DNA of 64,000 nt from Flavobacteriaceae bacterium PS02293 (GTDB lineage Bacteria > Bacteroidota > Bacteroidia > Flavobacteriales > Weeksellaceae), in the NCBI GenBank assembly GCA_029960045.1, contig JASCOV010000004.1:1-64000 (forward strand). The letters are read 5' to 3'. The translations under genes were made by a program, and so were the position numbers. The number at the start of each line of letters is the position of its first letter. Within the stretch, counting starts at the first letter, position 1. Below the pieces are notes generated by a model, which saw only the letters and a program-made list of their open reading frames with translations, ran no database searches and was not told the DNA's origin. Of this stretch, positions 17,942 to 26,580 are shown piece by piece.

Positions 17942-18582
17942 ATCTCATAAATCTCAGCATCCGTAAAAACATAGAATCTTCCGCCTTTTGGGAGATTTTT
18001 TGTATCCAAGCCAGTGAACTCACTGAAAGCAGGAAGTAATAATTGATTTTCCGAAACCACAAAACAAGGCAGTTTTATTTTTTTAACCATAGAATTAATA
18101 ATAAATCCCGGATGAATGTGACCAGTAATCTGAAATTTCATTTGCTCTTTTTCAAAAGCGTGGATGAAAGTAAAACCATCAATTTCCAAAGATTTTGATT
18201 TGGAATTCAGACATAATTTTGATTCTAATTTTTTTGAAATTCTGTCGTGATTTCCTTCAATTAGACAAAACTCTAAATCAGGATATTGATTTCTCCAAGT
18301 ACAGAATTCATCCACATCAGAATTATCTCCTGCGTGAAGCAAATCACCGACAACAATGAATTTTTCAGGCTGAAAATATTCAATCAGAATAGATAATCGC
18401 TCCAAATCATTTTTCATAATCTGATTTGCCAACGCAATTCCATTTTTACGGAAGTGAGCCGTTTTACCAATGTGCAAATCTGATAAAATCAAAGCTTTCT
18501 CTTTCTTCCAAAACAGTGCCCGCTGATTGGTCAAAGTGAAAATTTCGTTTTGAATGGTTATATTTTTTGTTACTATTTTCAT
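17938..18582 (-). CDS. pdeM: Ligase-associated metallophosphoesterase PdeM
   Basis: A 214-residue calcineurin-like phosphoesterase. It shows the metal-binding blocks LSDLHIGKTAHF (Asp35, His37), VVGDLLHAGDN, IEGNHDRI and TGHIHPG in the standard order. It belongs to the 'ligase-associated DNA damage response endonuclease PdeM' group, which occurs beside an ATP-dependent ligase, a helicase and a beta-CASP-type nuclease. All four partners are here on the same strand, with pdeM last. A hairpin repeat (18611-18685) separates it from the helicase gene. Confidence 0.92.
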   Translation of the reverse strand: MKIVTKNITIQNEIFTLTNQRALFWKKEKALILSDLHIGKTAHFRKNGIALANQIMKNDLERLSILIEYFQPEKFIVVGDLLHAGDNSDVDEFCTWRNQYPDLEFCLIEGNHDRISKKLESKLCLNSKSKSLEIDGFTFIHAFEKEQMKFQITGHIHPGFIINSMVKKIKLPCFVVSENQLLLPAFSEFTGLDTKNLPKGGRFYVFTDAEIYEI

Positions 18583-18610
18583 ATTTGATGTAAAACTTTA
18601 GCATTGCAAT

Positions 18611-18685
18611 TGTCATTCTGACGAAGGAAGAATCTCAGATGTTAGATAGATTCTTCACTGCACTTCGTTTCGTTCAGAATGACAA
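18611..18685. repeat. Dispersed REP-like hairpin
   Basis: TTGTCATTCTGA pairs with TTCAGAATGACAA at the ends, and AGAATCT with AGATTCT inside. It is a variant of the palindromes of the 9515-11829 array, here between the helicase and pdeM. Confidence 0.75.
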
Positions 18686-18697
18686 AGCATTATAAAA

Positions 18698-21145
18698 TTA
18701 CTTACCTTTCTTCGCCTGCTGAATCAACTTCTGAATTCTCGCATCCAGATTCTCACTCGTCAAAGTCTGTCGCAAACTGTCTACTTTTATCGGAAAACTC
18801 AACGGTGTAAAAGCATTCGCAAACTTCAGGATAATTTTCGATTTTTCAATCCGTTTAAAAGCTTCCACCAATCTTTGTTCCTGTAATTGCATATTGAAAA
18901 CTTCGGTATAAGCCTGTCTCACAAGAAAATGATTCGGGTCATAATCTTCCAGAACTTTGAAAATTAAACCTGCCGAACTTTGAAGCGATTTATTAGAACG
19001 TTGCTGTCCCGGAAAATTTTGTACAACCATTCCCGAAATCACCGCAATATCTCTGAATTTTCTTCGAGCCATTTCCGCAGCATTAATACTGGAAATCACA
19101 TCGGTCATCAGATTTTCTCTTGTCAGAATTTTATTTAAATTGTCTTCATTCAACGGAATTTCTTTATCACTAAATAATTCAAAACCATAATCATTCATCG
19201 CCATTGAAAAGGAAATGGGAGAGAGTTTTGAAATTCGGTATGCAATCAGCGCAGCCATCACTTCGTGAACCAGTCGACCTTCAAAAGGATACATAAAAAG
19301 ATGATAACCTTCTCTGTTTTTGATTAATTCCACCAAAAATTCATCTTCCTTTGGAATGTGCGACCGCTCTTCCTGATTCACCAAAAGCGGATGAAGAAAC
19401 TTCAGTTCTTTTTCAGAAGCTTTCGGATTTAATGCTCCGGAAAGTTTTTCTCTGAGAAAATGCCCGAGGTTTGAACTCAACGGCAATCTTCCGCCCAAAT
19501 AACTTGGCGCCAAAGCTTTTCCCTTTGATAATCGCACATAGACGGTCATATCTTTTACCATTGCGACTTCCAAAACCCGACCTGCCAAGATGAATTTCTC
19601 CTCTTTCTTTAATTTCGAAATAAAATATTCCTCGACCATTCCGATATAACCACCGGAAATAAATTTCACTTTCAGCATCGCATCGCTCACAATCGCGCCC
19701 ATATTCATCCGGTGAAGCATCGCAATCCTGCGTGAAGTGACTTTGTGCAAACCGTCTTCCATCACAACCACTTTATGGTATTCTTCGTAGTTTTTCAACG
19801 CACTTCCGCCAATCGTGAGAAAATCGATGATGGCTTTCCATTCTTCGTCCCTGATTTCCTGAAACGTATAAATCTGTTTGATTCTTTCGTAAGTTTCATC
19901 GGGATAAAATCCGTCGCCAATCGCCAAAGTCATCAGAAACTGAACCAAAACATCGAAGCACAAAACCTGCGGTTCACGAGGCTCAATCACATTCTGTTTG
20001 ACGGCTTCTTTCAAGGCAGAAACCTCGATTAATTCTAAGGAATGGGTCGGAACACAATAGATTTTCGAAGTTTCAAAAGGGGAGTGACCGCTTCGTCCGG
20101 CGCGCTGTAAAAACCTTGCAACACCTTTCGCAGAACCGATTTGAATCACCGTATCAACAGGCTTAAAATCAATTCCCAAATCTAAGGATGAAGTGGAAAC
20201 AACGGCTTTTAGTTTACCATTACTCAAATTTTCTTCAATCCAAATTCTCAGATGCGCATCAATCGAACTATGATGAATAGCGATTTGTCCGGCAAAATCT
20301 GGATAAGCTTCAAGCAAAAGTTGATACCACATTTCACTCTGACTTCGAGTATTTGTAAAAACAATCGTCGATTTTGAATTGAGAATAATCGGGACAACTT
20401 TATCTGCCAATTTATGACCGAGATGTCCTGCCCAAGGCAAAATTTCCACTTCATCCGGAAAAACCGAAAGGATATCGATTTTCTTTTTCTCTTTGGCTGT
20501 GATTTTTGTCTTTTTGATGTTGTAAGGAATCAAAACTTCCATCGCTTCATCCAGATTTCCAATCGTTGCCGAGATGCCCCAAATCTTCATTTTCGGAACA
20601 TATTTTCTGAGCTGGGAAATTCCAAGCTCAACCAAAACTCCACGCTTTGAACCCAACAATTCGTGCCATTCATCAATGACAATACATTGCAAGTCCTTGA
20701 AAAAACGCTGATGATTTTTTTGACCGAGAAGCAAATGTAAACTTTCGGGAGTCGCCACAAGGATTTCGGGCATATTTTTGACCTGTTGCTGACGAACTTT
20801 CGGGTCTGTATCGCCATTTCTCACACCGACTGCCCAATCCAGACCAATCTCGTCAATCGCCTCCTGCATTGCTTTGGCGATATCTTTGGAAAGCGAACGA
20901 AGTGGTGTAATCCAAATCATTTTCAGTCCGCTTTTGTACTTTTCGGGATGATTCAGAAAGTCTGAAATCAAAGCTAAAAAAACGGAATAAGTTTTACCAA
21001 AACCAGTCGGCGCAACAACCATTCCGCTATAACCATTCCCGAATTTCTGCCAAGTATCAACCTGAAATTTGAAAGGAGAAATCGATTTTTCCATCATCCA
21101 GTTTTGAATGATTTTAAAGCCTTCTGTATTTTCAAATTGGTTCAA
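18698..21145 (-). CDS. Ligase-associated DEXH-box helicase (Lhr-like)
   Basis: An 815-residue superfamily 2 DNA helicase. Motif I is VVAPTGFGKT (Lys51), motif II is VIDEWH (about 156-161), motif III is GISATIG, and motif VI includes QRAGRSGHSP. The Lhr-type winged-helix/DEAD-associated C-terminal region follows (about 370-815). This is the helicase of the four-gene ligase-associated DNA repair cluster, expected to unwind or remodel damaged DNA for the nuclease and ligase. It lies 101 bp downstream of the ligase gene; the gap holds a perfect 16-nt inverted repeat. Confidence 0.93.
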   Translation of the reverse strand: MNQFENTEGFKIIQNWMMEKSISPFKFQVDTWQKFGNGYSGMVVAPTGFGKTYSVFLALISDFLNHPEKYKSGLKMIWITPLRSLSKDIAKAMQEAIDEIGLDWAVGVRNGDTDPKVRQQQVKNMPEILVATPESLHLLLGQKNHQRFFKDLQCIVIDEWHELLGSKRGVLVELGISQLRKYVPKMKIWGISATIGNLDEAMEVLIPYNIKKTKITAKEKKKIDILSVFPDEVEILPWAGHLGHKLADKVVPIILNSKSTIVFTNTRSQSEMWYQLLLEAYPDFAGQIAIHHSSIDAHLRIWIEENLSNGKLKAVVSTSSLDLGIDFKPVDTVIQIGSAKGVARFLQRAGRSGHSPFETSKIYCVPTHSLELIEVSALKEAVKQNVIEPREPQVLCFDVLVQFLMTLAIGDGFYPDETYERIKQIYTFQEIRDEEWKAIIDFLTIGGSALKNYEEYHKVVVMEDGLHKVTSRRIAMLHRMNMGAIVSDAMLKVKFISGGYIGMVEEYFISKLKKEEKFILAGRVLEVAMVKDMTVYVRLSKGKALAPSYLGGRLPLSSNLGHFLREKLSGALNPKASEKELKFLHPLLVNQEERSHIPKEDEFLVELIKNREGYHLFMYPFEGRLVHEVMAALIAYRISKLSPISFSMAMNDYGFELFSDKEIPLNEDNLNKILTRENLMTDVISSINAAEMARRKFRDIAVISGMVVQNFPGQQRSNKSLQSSAGLIFKVLEDYDPNHFLVRQAYTEVFNMQLQEQRLVEAFKRIEKSKIILKFANAFTPLSFPIKVDSLRQTLTSENLDARIQKLIQQAKKGK

Positions 21146-21172
21146 ATAAATATATTTTATAAATTACAAAAT

Positions 21173-21244
21173 CTTCGACTCCGCTCAGACTGACATCGCT
21201 AAAAACATTTAGTATTAGAATTGTCACGCTGAGCGGAGTCGAAG
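21173..21244. repeat. Inverted repeat between ligase and helicase
   Basis: CTTCGACTCCGCTCAG (21173-21188) is the exact reverse complement of CTGAGCGGAGTCGAAG (21229-21244), with a 40-nt loop containing TGACA/TGTCA. It is another REP-like palindrome variant. Confidence 0.85.
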
Positions 21245-21246
21245 CG

Positions 21247-22827
21247 CTATTGTATCAATTTTTTAATCTCTTCAATATGATCAATTTCATCCACCGTTTT
21301 ATCTTTTCGCCATCTTAAAATCCTTGGAAAACGCAATGCAACACCACTTTTGTGACGGTTACTAAAGCCGATTCCTTCAAACGCAATTTCGAAAACCAAT
21401 TCAGGTTTTACAGTTCGAACAGGACCAAATTTCTCTATCGCATTTTTGTTAACAAACTTGCTGACTTCCATTATTTCTTTGTCGGTCAATCCGGAATAAG
21501 CTTTAGCAATTGTGACTAATTTATCTTCGTTTTTCACAGCAAAAGTATAATCGGTGTAATATGCGCTCCGTCTTCCGCTTCCTTTTTGGGCATAAATCAG
21601 AACAGCGTCAATCGTCAACGGATTGATTTTCCATTTCCACCAATCACCTTTTTTTCTGCCGGAATGATAGTGAGAATTTTTCTGTTTCAGCATCAGACCT
21701 TCACTGTTGATTTCTCTTGAATTTTCTCTGATTTGATTTAAATCTTCCCAATTTTCAAAATCAATAGCTTGAGAAATTTTGATATTTTCGGGATTTTCAT
21801 TTAATAATAATTCTTCCAGCATTGCACGTCTTGCAGAGATTGGTTTTTCCCGCAAATCTGTTCCTTCCAATTCCAACAAATCATACGCAAAAACCTGAAT
21901 CGGAATTTCAGAAAGCATTTTCTTGGTTAAAGTCTTTCTGTTCAAACGTTTTTGTAATTCATTAAAATTTAAAACTTTATCGTCTTTTACTGCGAGAATT
22001 TCGCCATCAATTACAAAATTTCCCTTCATTTTTTGAACAACTTCTTTAATTTCAGGAAACTGTTCGGTAATCAATTCTTCTCCACGAGACCAAATGAAAA
22101 CTTCATCATTTCTTCGGATAATTTGCCCACGAATTCCGTCCCATTTGTATTCAATCAGCCATTCATCGGGAGTTCCGAGTTCTTCCAAATCTTTTTCGAG
22201 CGCATAAGCCAAACAAAAAGGGTAGGGTTTTGAATTATCAGGATTGATATTTTCTGCAGAAATCAGCTCTTTGAAAGACACTTCGTCAGGTTGCCATTTT
22301 CCCATCAAACTGTGCATCAGTGTACTCGCTTCCTGTCCGGAAAATTTTGTCAAAGCATTAATCAAAGTTTTATCTGAAACGCCGATTCTGAAACTTCCAC
22401 CCAATAATTTATTGAAAATCAATCGTTCCGTGTAATCCAAACCGTTCCAAGAATTCAAAACGAATTCTTTCTTTTCTGCGTCAGATTTATTTTTTAAACC
22501 GACAATTTCATTCATCCATTCAGACAAAGATTTCTCGATTTTTTCGGTCGGTGGCGGAAGAATCAATGACAACGTTTCGCCTAAATCTCCCACCGAAGAA
22601 TAACTTTCCTGAAACAGCCAAAAAGGCAATTGTGTAATCTCCAACGCCCATTCTTTCATATAATTAGTGTTCACGTTACGCTTCGGTCTTTTGCCTGTAA
22701 ATAAAGCGATAAACCAAAGTTTGTCATCATCCGGTGCACGTTCCAGATAATCGATGATTGCATCAATTTTAGCATTGGTTTTATTGGTGCTTTCGAGAGC
22801 GTTGATGAGTTCTGCGAAATTTTTCAT
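21247..22827 (-). CDS. ATP-dependent DNA ligase (ligase-associated cluster)
   Basis: A 526-residue ATP-dependent DNA ligase with an N-terminal DNA-binding domain (about 1-200), the adenylation domain with motif I EYKWDGIRGQ (catalytic Lys228), motif III GEILA, motif IV EGLMLK and motif V WWKWK, and a C-terminal OB domain with FEIAFEGI near 485. It seals nicks by a lysine-AMP intermediate. It overlaps the upstream exonuclease gene by 4 bp (ATGA), so the two are translationally coupled. This is an addition to the NAD-dependent LigA normally present, for repair rather than replication. Confidence 0.94.
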   Translation of the reverse strand: MKNFAELINALESTNKTNAKIDAIIDYLERAPDDDKLWFIALFTGKRPKRNVNTNYMKEWALEITQLPFWLFQESYSSVGDLGETLSLILPPPTEKIEKSLSEWMNEIVGLKNKSDAEKKEFVLNSWNGLDYTERLIFNKLLGGSFRIGVSDKTLINALTKFSGQEASTLMHSLMGKWQPDEVSFKELISAENINPDNSKPYPFCLAYALEKDLEELGTPDEWLIEYKWDGIRGQIIRRNDEVFIWSRGEELITEQFPEIKEVVQKMKGNFVIDGEILAVKDDKVLNFNELQKRLNRKTLTKKMLSEIPIQVFAYDLLELEGTDLREKPISARRAMLEELLLNENPENIKISQAIDFENWEDLNQIRENSREINSEGLMLKQKNSHYHSGRKKGDWWKWKINPLTIDAVLIYAQKGSGRRSAYYTDYTFAVKNEDKLVTIAKAYSGLTDKEIMEVSKFVNKNAIEKFGPVRTVKPELVFEIAFEGIGFSNRHKSGVALRFPRILRWRKDKTVDEIDHIEEIKKLIQ

Positions 22828-23849
22828 ACGTCAGAATTTTCGATGGTTTCTTTTTCAGTTACCTCTTCATCATCGTCTCCGTAAAGTGTTTCCACGACGT
22901 CAGATTTAATTCCGATTTCGTTTAAATATTTCGAAAAAACTTCGGTCTGTCCGTGAGTGACGTGAACAATTTCTGCTTCCGTTGCTTTCACAGCTTCCAG
23001 CAAACCTTTCCAATCTGCGTGGTCGCTCATCGGAAAACCGGCATCCATACTTCGCCATCTTCTGGCACCCCGAACCTGCATCCAGCCAGAACAAATCGCT
23101 GTCGCCGCATCGGGAATTTTCTTGATGACATTACTATCCACCAAAGCTGGCGGAACAATGACAATATCGCCGGCAACGTGTTTGATGCTTTCTCTGAAAT
23201 CGGGAACTTCATAATCGGGAAGTACAATTCCGACTTCTTCAAAGGCTTTGTTTAATTTTCCAATCGAGTAGTGAACGTGGATTTTTCCCATTCCTTCAAC
23301 GGCTTTCATAATCCGCTGTGCTTTACCCAAAGAATATCCGATAAAAACGGAAGTTTTTTGATTTTCCTGATTTCTAAGAACCCAATTCTGCAATCTCTTA
23401 TTTAAATCCGGAACTTCGAGCCAATTGTAAATGGGAAGTCCAAATGTACTTTCTGTAACAAATTCGTTGCATTTTACCAACTCAAAAGGCGTACTCAAAC
23501 CATCATCTTGAACTTTATAATCTCCAGAAACTACACTTACATAACCTTTATATTCCAACCGAATCTGCGCCGAACCGATAATGTGACCTGCAGGATGAAG
23601 CGAAAGTTTGACACCGTTGATATTGAGAACTTCGCCATATTGCAAAGTCTGGCACTCGATATCTTCAGCAATTCTCTTCTTTAAAATCGGTTTTGTGAAA
23701 TGATGACAAAGGTATTTTTTCATTCCCCAACGGGCGTGGTCGGCGTGACCGTGCGTAATGACCGCCAAATCAACCGGTCGCCACGGGTCAATGTAAAATT
23801 TTCCTTGCGGACAATAAATGCCTTTGTTTGTGAATGTGATGAGTTTCAA
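22824..23849 (-). CDS. Ligase-associated exonuclease, MBL/beta-CASP fold
   Basis: A 341-residue metallo-beta-lactamase-fold nuclease. The zinc site is ITHGHADHARWG (HxHxDH at about 33-38), with a second block LHPAGHIIGSAQI and SGDY, then the beta-CASP section with SVFIGYSLGKAQR and a late DHADW. It resembles the archaeal/eukaryotic CPSF-73/Artemis group and is the 'ligase-associated DNA damage response exonuclease'. It is the first gene of the repair operon and overlaps the ligase start by 4 bp. Confidence 0.92.
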   Translation of the reverse strand: MKLITFTNKGIYCPQGKFYIDPWRPVDLAVITHGHADHARWGMKKYLCHHFTKPILKKRIAEDIECQTLQYGEVLNINGVKLSLHPAGHIIGSAQIRLEYKGYVSVVSGDYKVQDDGLSTPFELVKCNEFVTESTFGLPIYNWLEVPDLNKRLQNWVLRNQENQKTSVFIGYSLGKAQRIMKAVEGMGKIHVHYSIGKLNKAFEEVGIVLPDYEVPDFRESIKHVAGDIVIVPPALVDSNVIKKIPDAATAICSGWMQVRGARRWRSMDAGFPMSDHADWKGLLEAVKATEAEIVHVTHGQTEVFSKYLNEIGIKSDVVETLYGDDDEEVTEKETIENSDV

Positions 23850-23895
23850 GAGAATAATAATTGGTTATTTCTGAATATTCAAAAAACTGACCAAA

Positions 23896-24255
23896 TTATT
23901 TTAAATTCAGACTTTTCTGCAAATCACTCCAAGCTCCGCCGTTATAAACTTTTTTGAAACCTTTTTCTTTTAAAATATGTTCGACTTTTACGCTTCTTAA
24001 ACCGTGGGAACAAACTGTGATGTAGGTTTTATTTTTGTCAAGTTCAATATATCTTTCTCTGATTTCGCCTAAAGAAATATTTTGTGAACCTGAAATATGT
24101 CCGGTTTTAAACTCTTTTTCTGTTCTTACATCGAGAATGATGGCGCCGTTTTTAATTAATTTATCTAAACCATCGTCTAAAGTCTGATATTTATAAACTC
24201 TGTAAACAACGTAAATCAATAGGATTACGCCACAGAAAATCAAGAAATTCTTCAT
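23896..24255 (-). CDS. Membrane-anchored rhodanese-like protein
   Basis: A 119-residue protein with one N-terminal membrane helix (FLIFCGVILLIYVVYRVY, about 4-21) and a rhodanese domain. AIILDVRTEKEFKTGHISG is the CH2A-type entry and VCSHGLRS carries the active-site Cys. Expected to handle persulfide sulfur at the membrane; the side is uncertain. The start overlaps the stop of the DUF3817 gene upstream by 4 bp, and it is the last gene of the operon controlled from the TetR operator. Confidence 0.85.
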   Translation of the reverse strand: MKNFLIFCGVILLIYVVYRVYKYQTLDDGLDKLIKNGAIILDVRTEKEFKTGHISGSQNISLGEIRERYIELDKNKTYITVCSHGLRSVKVEHILKEKGFKKVYNGGAWSDLQKSLNLK

Positions 24256-24554
24256 AGTTTACTCAGGATTTTTTTGTCAATATAAAATGTTCCAAACGGG
24301 ATAATACACGCCAAAAGTACTTTCCAGGTTACATCTTTGAATTTCCAGTTTTGTTCAACACCAACACTTAAGGTATTGAATAAAAACAGCAGAAATAATG
24401 AACCGTGAATAGGTCCCATCATTTTTACCAAAGCTGGATTATCAAATCCGTATTTCATTGGAACGGCGATGAATATTAAGGTTAATAATGAAATTCCTTC
24501 AAGAATCGCGATGATTCTCAAACGTCCGATTTTAGTTTTAAATAAATTTATCAT
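24252..24554 (-). CDS. DUF3817 family integral membrane protein
   Basis: A 100-residue protein with three predicted membrane helices (IIAILEGISLLTLIFIAVPM, HGSLFLLFLFNTLSV, WKVLLACIIPFGTFYI) and the family pattern of PALVKMMGPIHGSLFL. DUF3817 proteins are uncharacterised; they are often found beside transporters or TetR-controlled genes. It is 2 bp from the preceding gene and overlaps the next by 4 bp, so it is firmly within this operon. Confidence 0.82.
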   Translation of the reverse strand: MINLFKTKIGRLRIIAILEGISLLTLIFIAVPMKYGFDNPALVKMMGPIHGSLFLLFLFNTLSVGVEQNWKFKDVTWKVLLACIIPFGTFYIDKKILSKL

Positions 24555-24556
24555 AA

Positions 24557-25021
24557 TTATCTGAAATAAGGTCTGTTAGCAAGCGGAGAAAATGGCCAGG
24601 GAATCGCAATAAAAATTAGGAGTAACGCTATTGAAAAGTAAATCAGCATTGTCTTGAACTTTTCTTTATCAGTCGTTTTTCTCCTGGAAATGGCTGAACC
24701 AATTGTGATTAAAATAATGGAAAACAACATCAGAAAAATGTGAATCAATCCGAAAAACAGAAGATCAAAAGATTCTTTGGCTTCATTGAAATGAGTCCAA
24801 AAATATTTGATGATCGGACTTTGAGAATACAGTGTAATTCCCAAAACCAATTGAATATGAGCAATTGTTGCCGTCCAATGTCTTACTGAATTATCTGTTT
24901 TTGTAAATTCTTTTTGTTGAAAATAGCCTTTGCAAGCTCTGAAAATAGAGTAGAGTAAACTCAATAAAACCAGCCAACGAACAATGGAATGTAGAAATGT
25001 AAGCGTTTGAAACATCATCAA
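24557..25021 (-). CDS. Four-helix integral membrane protein
   Basis: A 154-residue protein with about four membrane helices and conserved His residues near helix ends (LTFLHSIVRWLV, HWTATIAHIQLVLGI, LIHIFLMLFSIIL). The pattern is that of proteins sometimes labelled 'cytochrome b'-like in Flavobacteriia, but haem binding is not demonstrated. It is the first gene of the three-gene operon that ends with the rhodanese. The palindrome at 25051-25070 lies 30-50 bp upstream of its start, so the TetR product next door probably represses it. Confidence 0.7.
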   Translation of the reverse strand: MMMFQTLTFLHSIVRWLVLLSLLYSIFRACKGYFQQKEFTKTDNSVRHWTATIAHIQLVLGITLYSQSPIIKYFWTHFNEAKESFDLLFFGLIHIFLMLFSIILITIGSAISRRKTTDKEKFKTMLIYFSIALLLIFIAIPWPFSPLANRPYFR

Positions 25022-25050
25022 TTATTTTGATGAAGCAAAAGTAAATAAAA

Positions 25051-25070
25051 AACATACTAATTAGTATGTT
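25051..25070. promoter_or_regulatory. TetR operator upstream of membrane/rhodanese operon
   Basis: AACATACTAATTAGTATGTT is a perfect 20-bp palindrome in the 62-bp gap between the tetR stop and the start of the operon. A 16/20 match abuts the tetR start (25675-25694). Confidence 0.8.
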
Positions 25071-25083
25071 TTTAGTGGAAAAA

Positions 25084-25674
25084 TTATTTAAGCGTTTCAA
25101 AATAAGACTTAAGTCCCTTTAAATAAATAAGATACATCGATTTTGAATTTTCTAATTTTCCTAAATTTCTAACACCCCAATAACCCGACATCACAAAAAC
25201 AGCCACTTCTTTAGCAGAAACACCAGTTTTGATAATTCCATTTTCTTTTGCTTTTTCAATCGCATCAATCATTGTTTTTTCCCAATCTAAGGAAAGCGTA
25301 TTTAATGCTTTTGTAAATTCAACATTCCACGGAGCCATTTCTTGAGTGAAATTGGAGGCCGGACAACCGTATTCTATCTTTAAATCTTCATTTTCCATCA
25401 GTAAATAATGCAGTAAATTGTAAATCGTGTCCAGCGGATTCCCGTCATTTTCAAAAGATTTGATAAAATTATTTTTGAAGTTGGGAATCATCAACTCGTT
25501 CAGAATCGCCAAACCCATTTCATCTTTCGTTTTAAAATGATAATAGAAAGCGCCCTTGGTTACTTGGGTTGTCGCAATGATTTCGTCCACACTTGTAGTT
25601 TGATAGCCATTTTTGTAAATTAAATCAAATGCTTTCTGAAGAATATTCAAACGGGTTTCCTGAGACTTTTTCAT
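25084..25674 (-). CDS. TetR/AcrR family regulator
   Basis: A 196-residue repressor. The N-terminal helix-turn-helix covers about residues 8-52 (ILQKAFDLIYKNGYQTTSVD, then TQVTKGAFYYHFKTKDEM), followed by a ligand-binding helical domain with YGCPASNFTQEMAPWNVEF as in the TetR_C group of YcdC/NemR-like regulators. The Cys in YGCPASN is shared with electrophile-sensing relatives, so a reactive-species signal is possible (inference). Matching palindromes before its own start and before the downstream operon suggest that it represses both. Confidence 0.88.
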   Translation of the reverse strand: MKKSQETRLNILQKAFDLIYKNGYQTTSVDEIIATTQVTKGAFYYHFKTKDEMGLAILNELMIPNFKNNFIKSFENDGNPLDTIYNLLHYLLMENEDLKIEYGCPASNFTQEMAPWNVEFTKALNTLSLDWEKTMIDAIEKAKENGIIKTGVSAKEVAVFVMSGYWGVRNLGKLENSKSMYLIYLKGLKSYFETLK

Positions 25675-25694
25675 AAAATACTAATCGGTTTGTT
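25675..25694. promoter_or_regulatory. Second TetR operator, abutting the tetR start
   Basis: Sixteen of 20 positions match the perfect palindrome at 25051-25070 (core ATACTAAT is identical). It touches the tetR start codon, which fits autorepression. Confidence 0.7.
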
Positions 25695-25741
25695 TTACAA
25701 AGGAACAAATATTATTTGTCTTGAAAACAAGTTTTAATTTC

Positions 25742-25778
25742 AAAAAAATCTCCAGCAAAATTTTACTGGAGATTTTAT
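25742..25778 (-). terminator. Terminator of the PNPOx-like gene
   Basis: AAAAATCTCCAG pairs with CTGGAGATTTT around an A/T loop, just after the stop codon of the minus-strand gene at 25798. T-runs follow on that strand. Confidence 0.8.
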
Positions 25779-25797
25779 ATGATTTAAATTTTTGATT

Positions 25798-26304
25798 TTA
25801 AATCGTTGCGGTTCCTTCAACTCCGTCAGAATTATCGGTTTTACTTCCGCTGATTGCAGCTGCTGCAAAACTCAAAAGACTTACTAATTTTCCGGCTTTT
25901 GTATCCCAATAATAAGTTTCTTTTGGTTCCACTCGGATGATGGATACATTGGGGTCATCTTTTCCGTCGAACCAAGCATTTGCCATTGGCGACCATTTGT
26001 CTTCAATCGTGGATTTGTCCTTGTAGATGGAAGCTTCGCCGTAAACCGAAAGATATTCTGAGTCATTGTTGTTCATAAAGAAAAGCTGAACACGTCTGTC
26101 TTCCTTGATTTCAAAATTCTTGTTGCTAGTCGCACTGCTGATGAACCATAGGTTACCGCTGTCATCAGTTTCCTGCAAGCCCATTGGTCGGGAGTTTACT
26201 GGTAATCTGTCGAGTTCTGTACAGAACATACAGATTTTAGCTTTTTCCGACAATTCCTTGATTTTTTTAATTGCTTCTAGGTGTGTGAGATTTTGTGTTG
26301 ACAT
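25798..26304 (-). CDS. Pyridoxamine 5'-phosphate oxidase-like (general stress protein 26) family
   Basis: A 168-residue split-barrel flavin-binding protein of the general stress protein 26 group. ICMFCTELDRLPVNSRPM, then GNLWFISSATSNKN, and VQLFFMNNNDSEYLSVYGEA match the domain in order. Members bind FMN or F420-like cofactors; the substrate is unknown and true PNPOx activity is unlikely. The C-terminal tail (AAAAISGSKTDNSDGVEGT) is disordered. It is a single-gene unit bounded by its own terminator. Confidence 0.85.
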   Translation of the reverse strand: MSTQNLTHLEAIKKIKELSEKAKICMFCTELDRLPVNSRPMGLQETDDSGNLWFISSATSNKNFEIKEDRRVQLFFMNNNDSEYLSVYGEASIYKDKSTIEDKWSPMANAWFDGKDDPNVSIIRVEPKETYYWDTKAGKLVSLLSFAAAAISGSKTDNSDGVEGTATI

Positions 26305-26418
26305 AATATTTTATTTTTGATGATTTGTAAATTTTCTAAATAATTACAAATAATGTGCTATTTGTGAATTAATGAAAATTGAACAAAATATTCGATGCTA
26401 AAAACTCCAAAACATTTG

Positions 26419-26426
26419 TATATTTG
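26419..26426 (+). promoter_or_regulatory. Promoter -7 box of thiamine operon
   Basis: TATATTTG fits TAnnTTTG. It predicts transcription from about 26431, exactly where the first strand of the riboswitch begins. Confidence 0.65.
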
Positions 26427-26430
26427 TTTC

Positions 26431-26510
26431 AAGCTTTAGGGGTATTCTGAAAAGAATTGAGAGAGTCCCTTTGAACCTGATACGACTCACATCGACGTAG
26501 GGAAAAGCAG
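26431..26510 (+). ncRNA. TPP riboswitch (THI element)
   Basis: The conserved blocks are all present in order: AGGGGT (26438-26443), a small P3 hairpin (ATTCTGAAAAGAAT), TGAGAGAGTCCCT, TTGAACCTGAT and CGTAGGGAA (26495-26503). P1 can form between GCTTT (26433-26437) and AAAGC (26504-26508). The 5' strand AGCTTTAGG (26432-26440) is also perfectly complementary to CCTAAAGCT (26553-26561), just before the thiM start, so a competing 9-bp helix is possible and would be the natural expression platform. Confidence 0.93.
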
Positions 26511-26580
26511 GAATCCATCTTTTGATGTTTTCTTTCTTATTCTATTTGTTTTCCTAAAGCTATTTTAAATCAAAAAGTCA

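Noticed and set aside
17938..23849. Ligase-helicase-nuclease cluster as a new defence system
   Set aside because: The four genes match the known ligase-associated DNA repair set in order and orientation.
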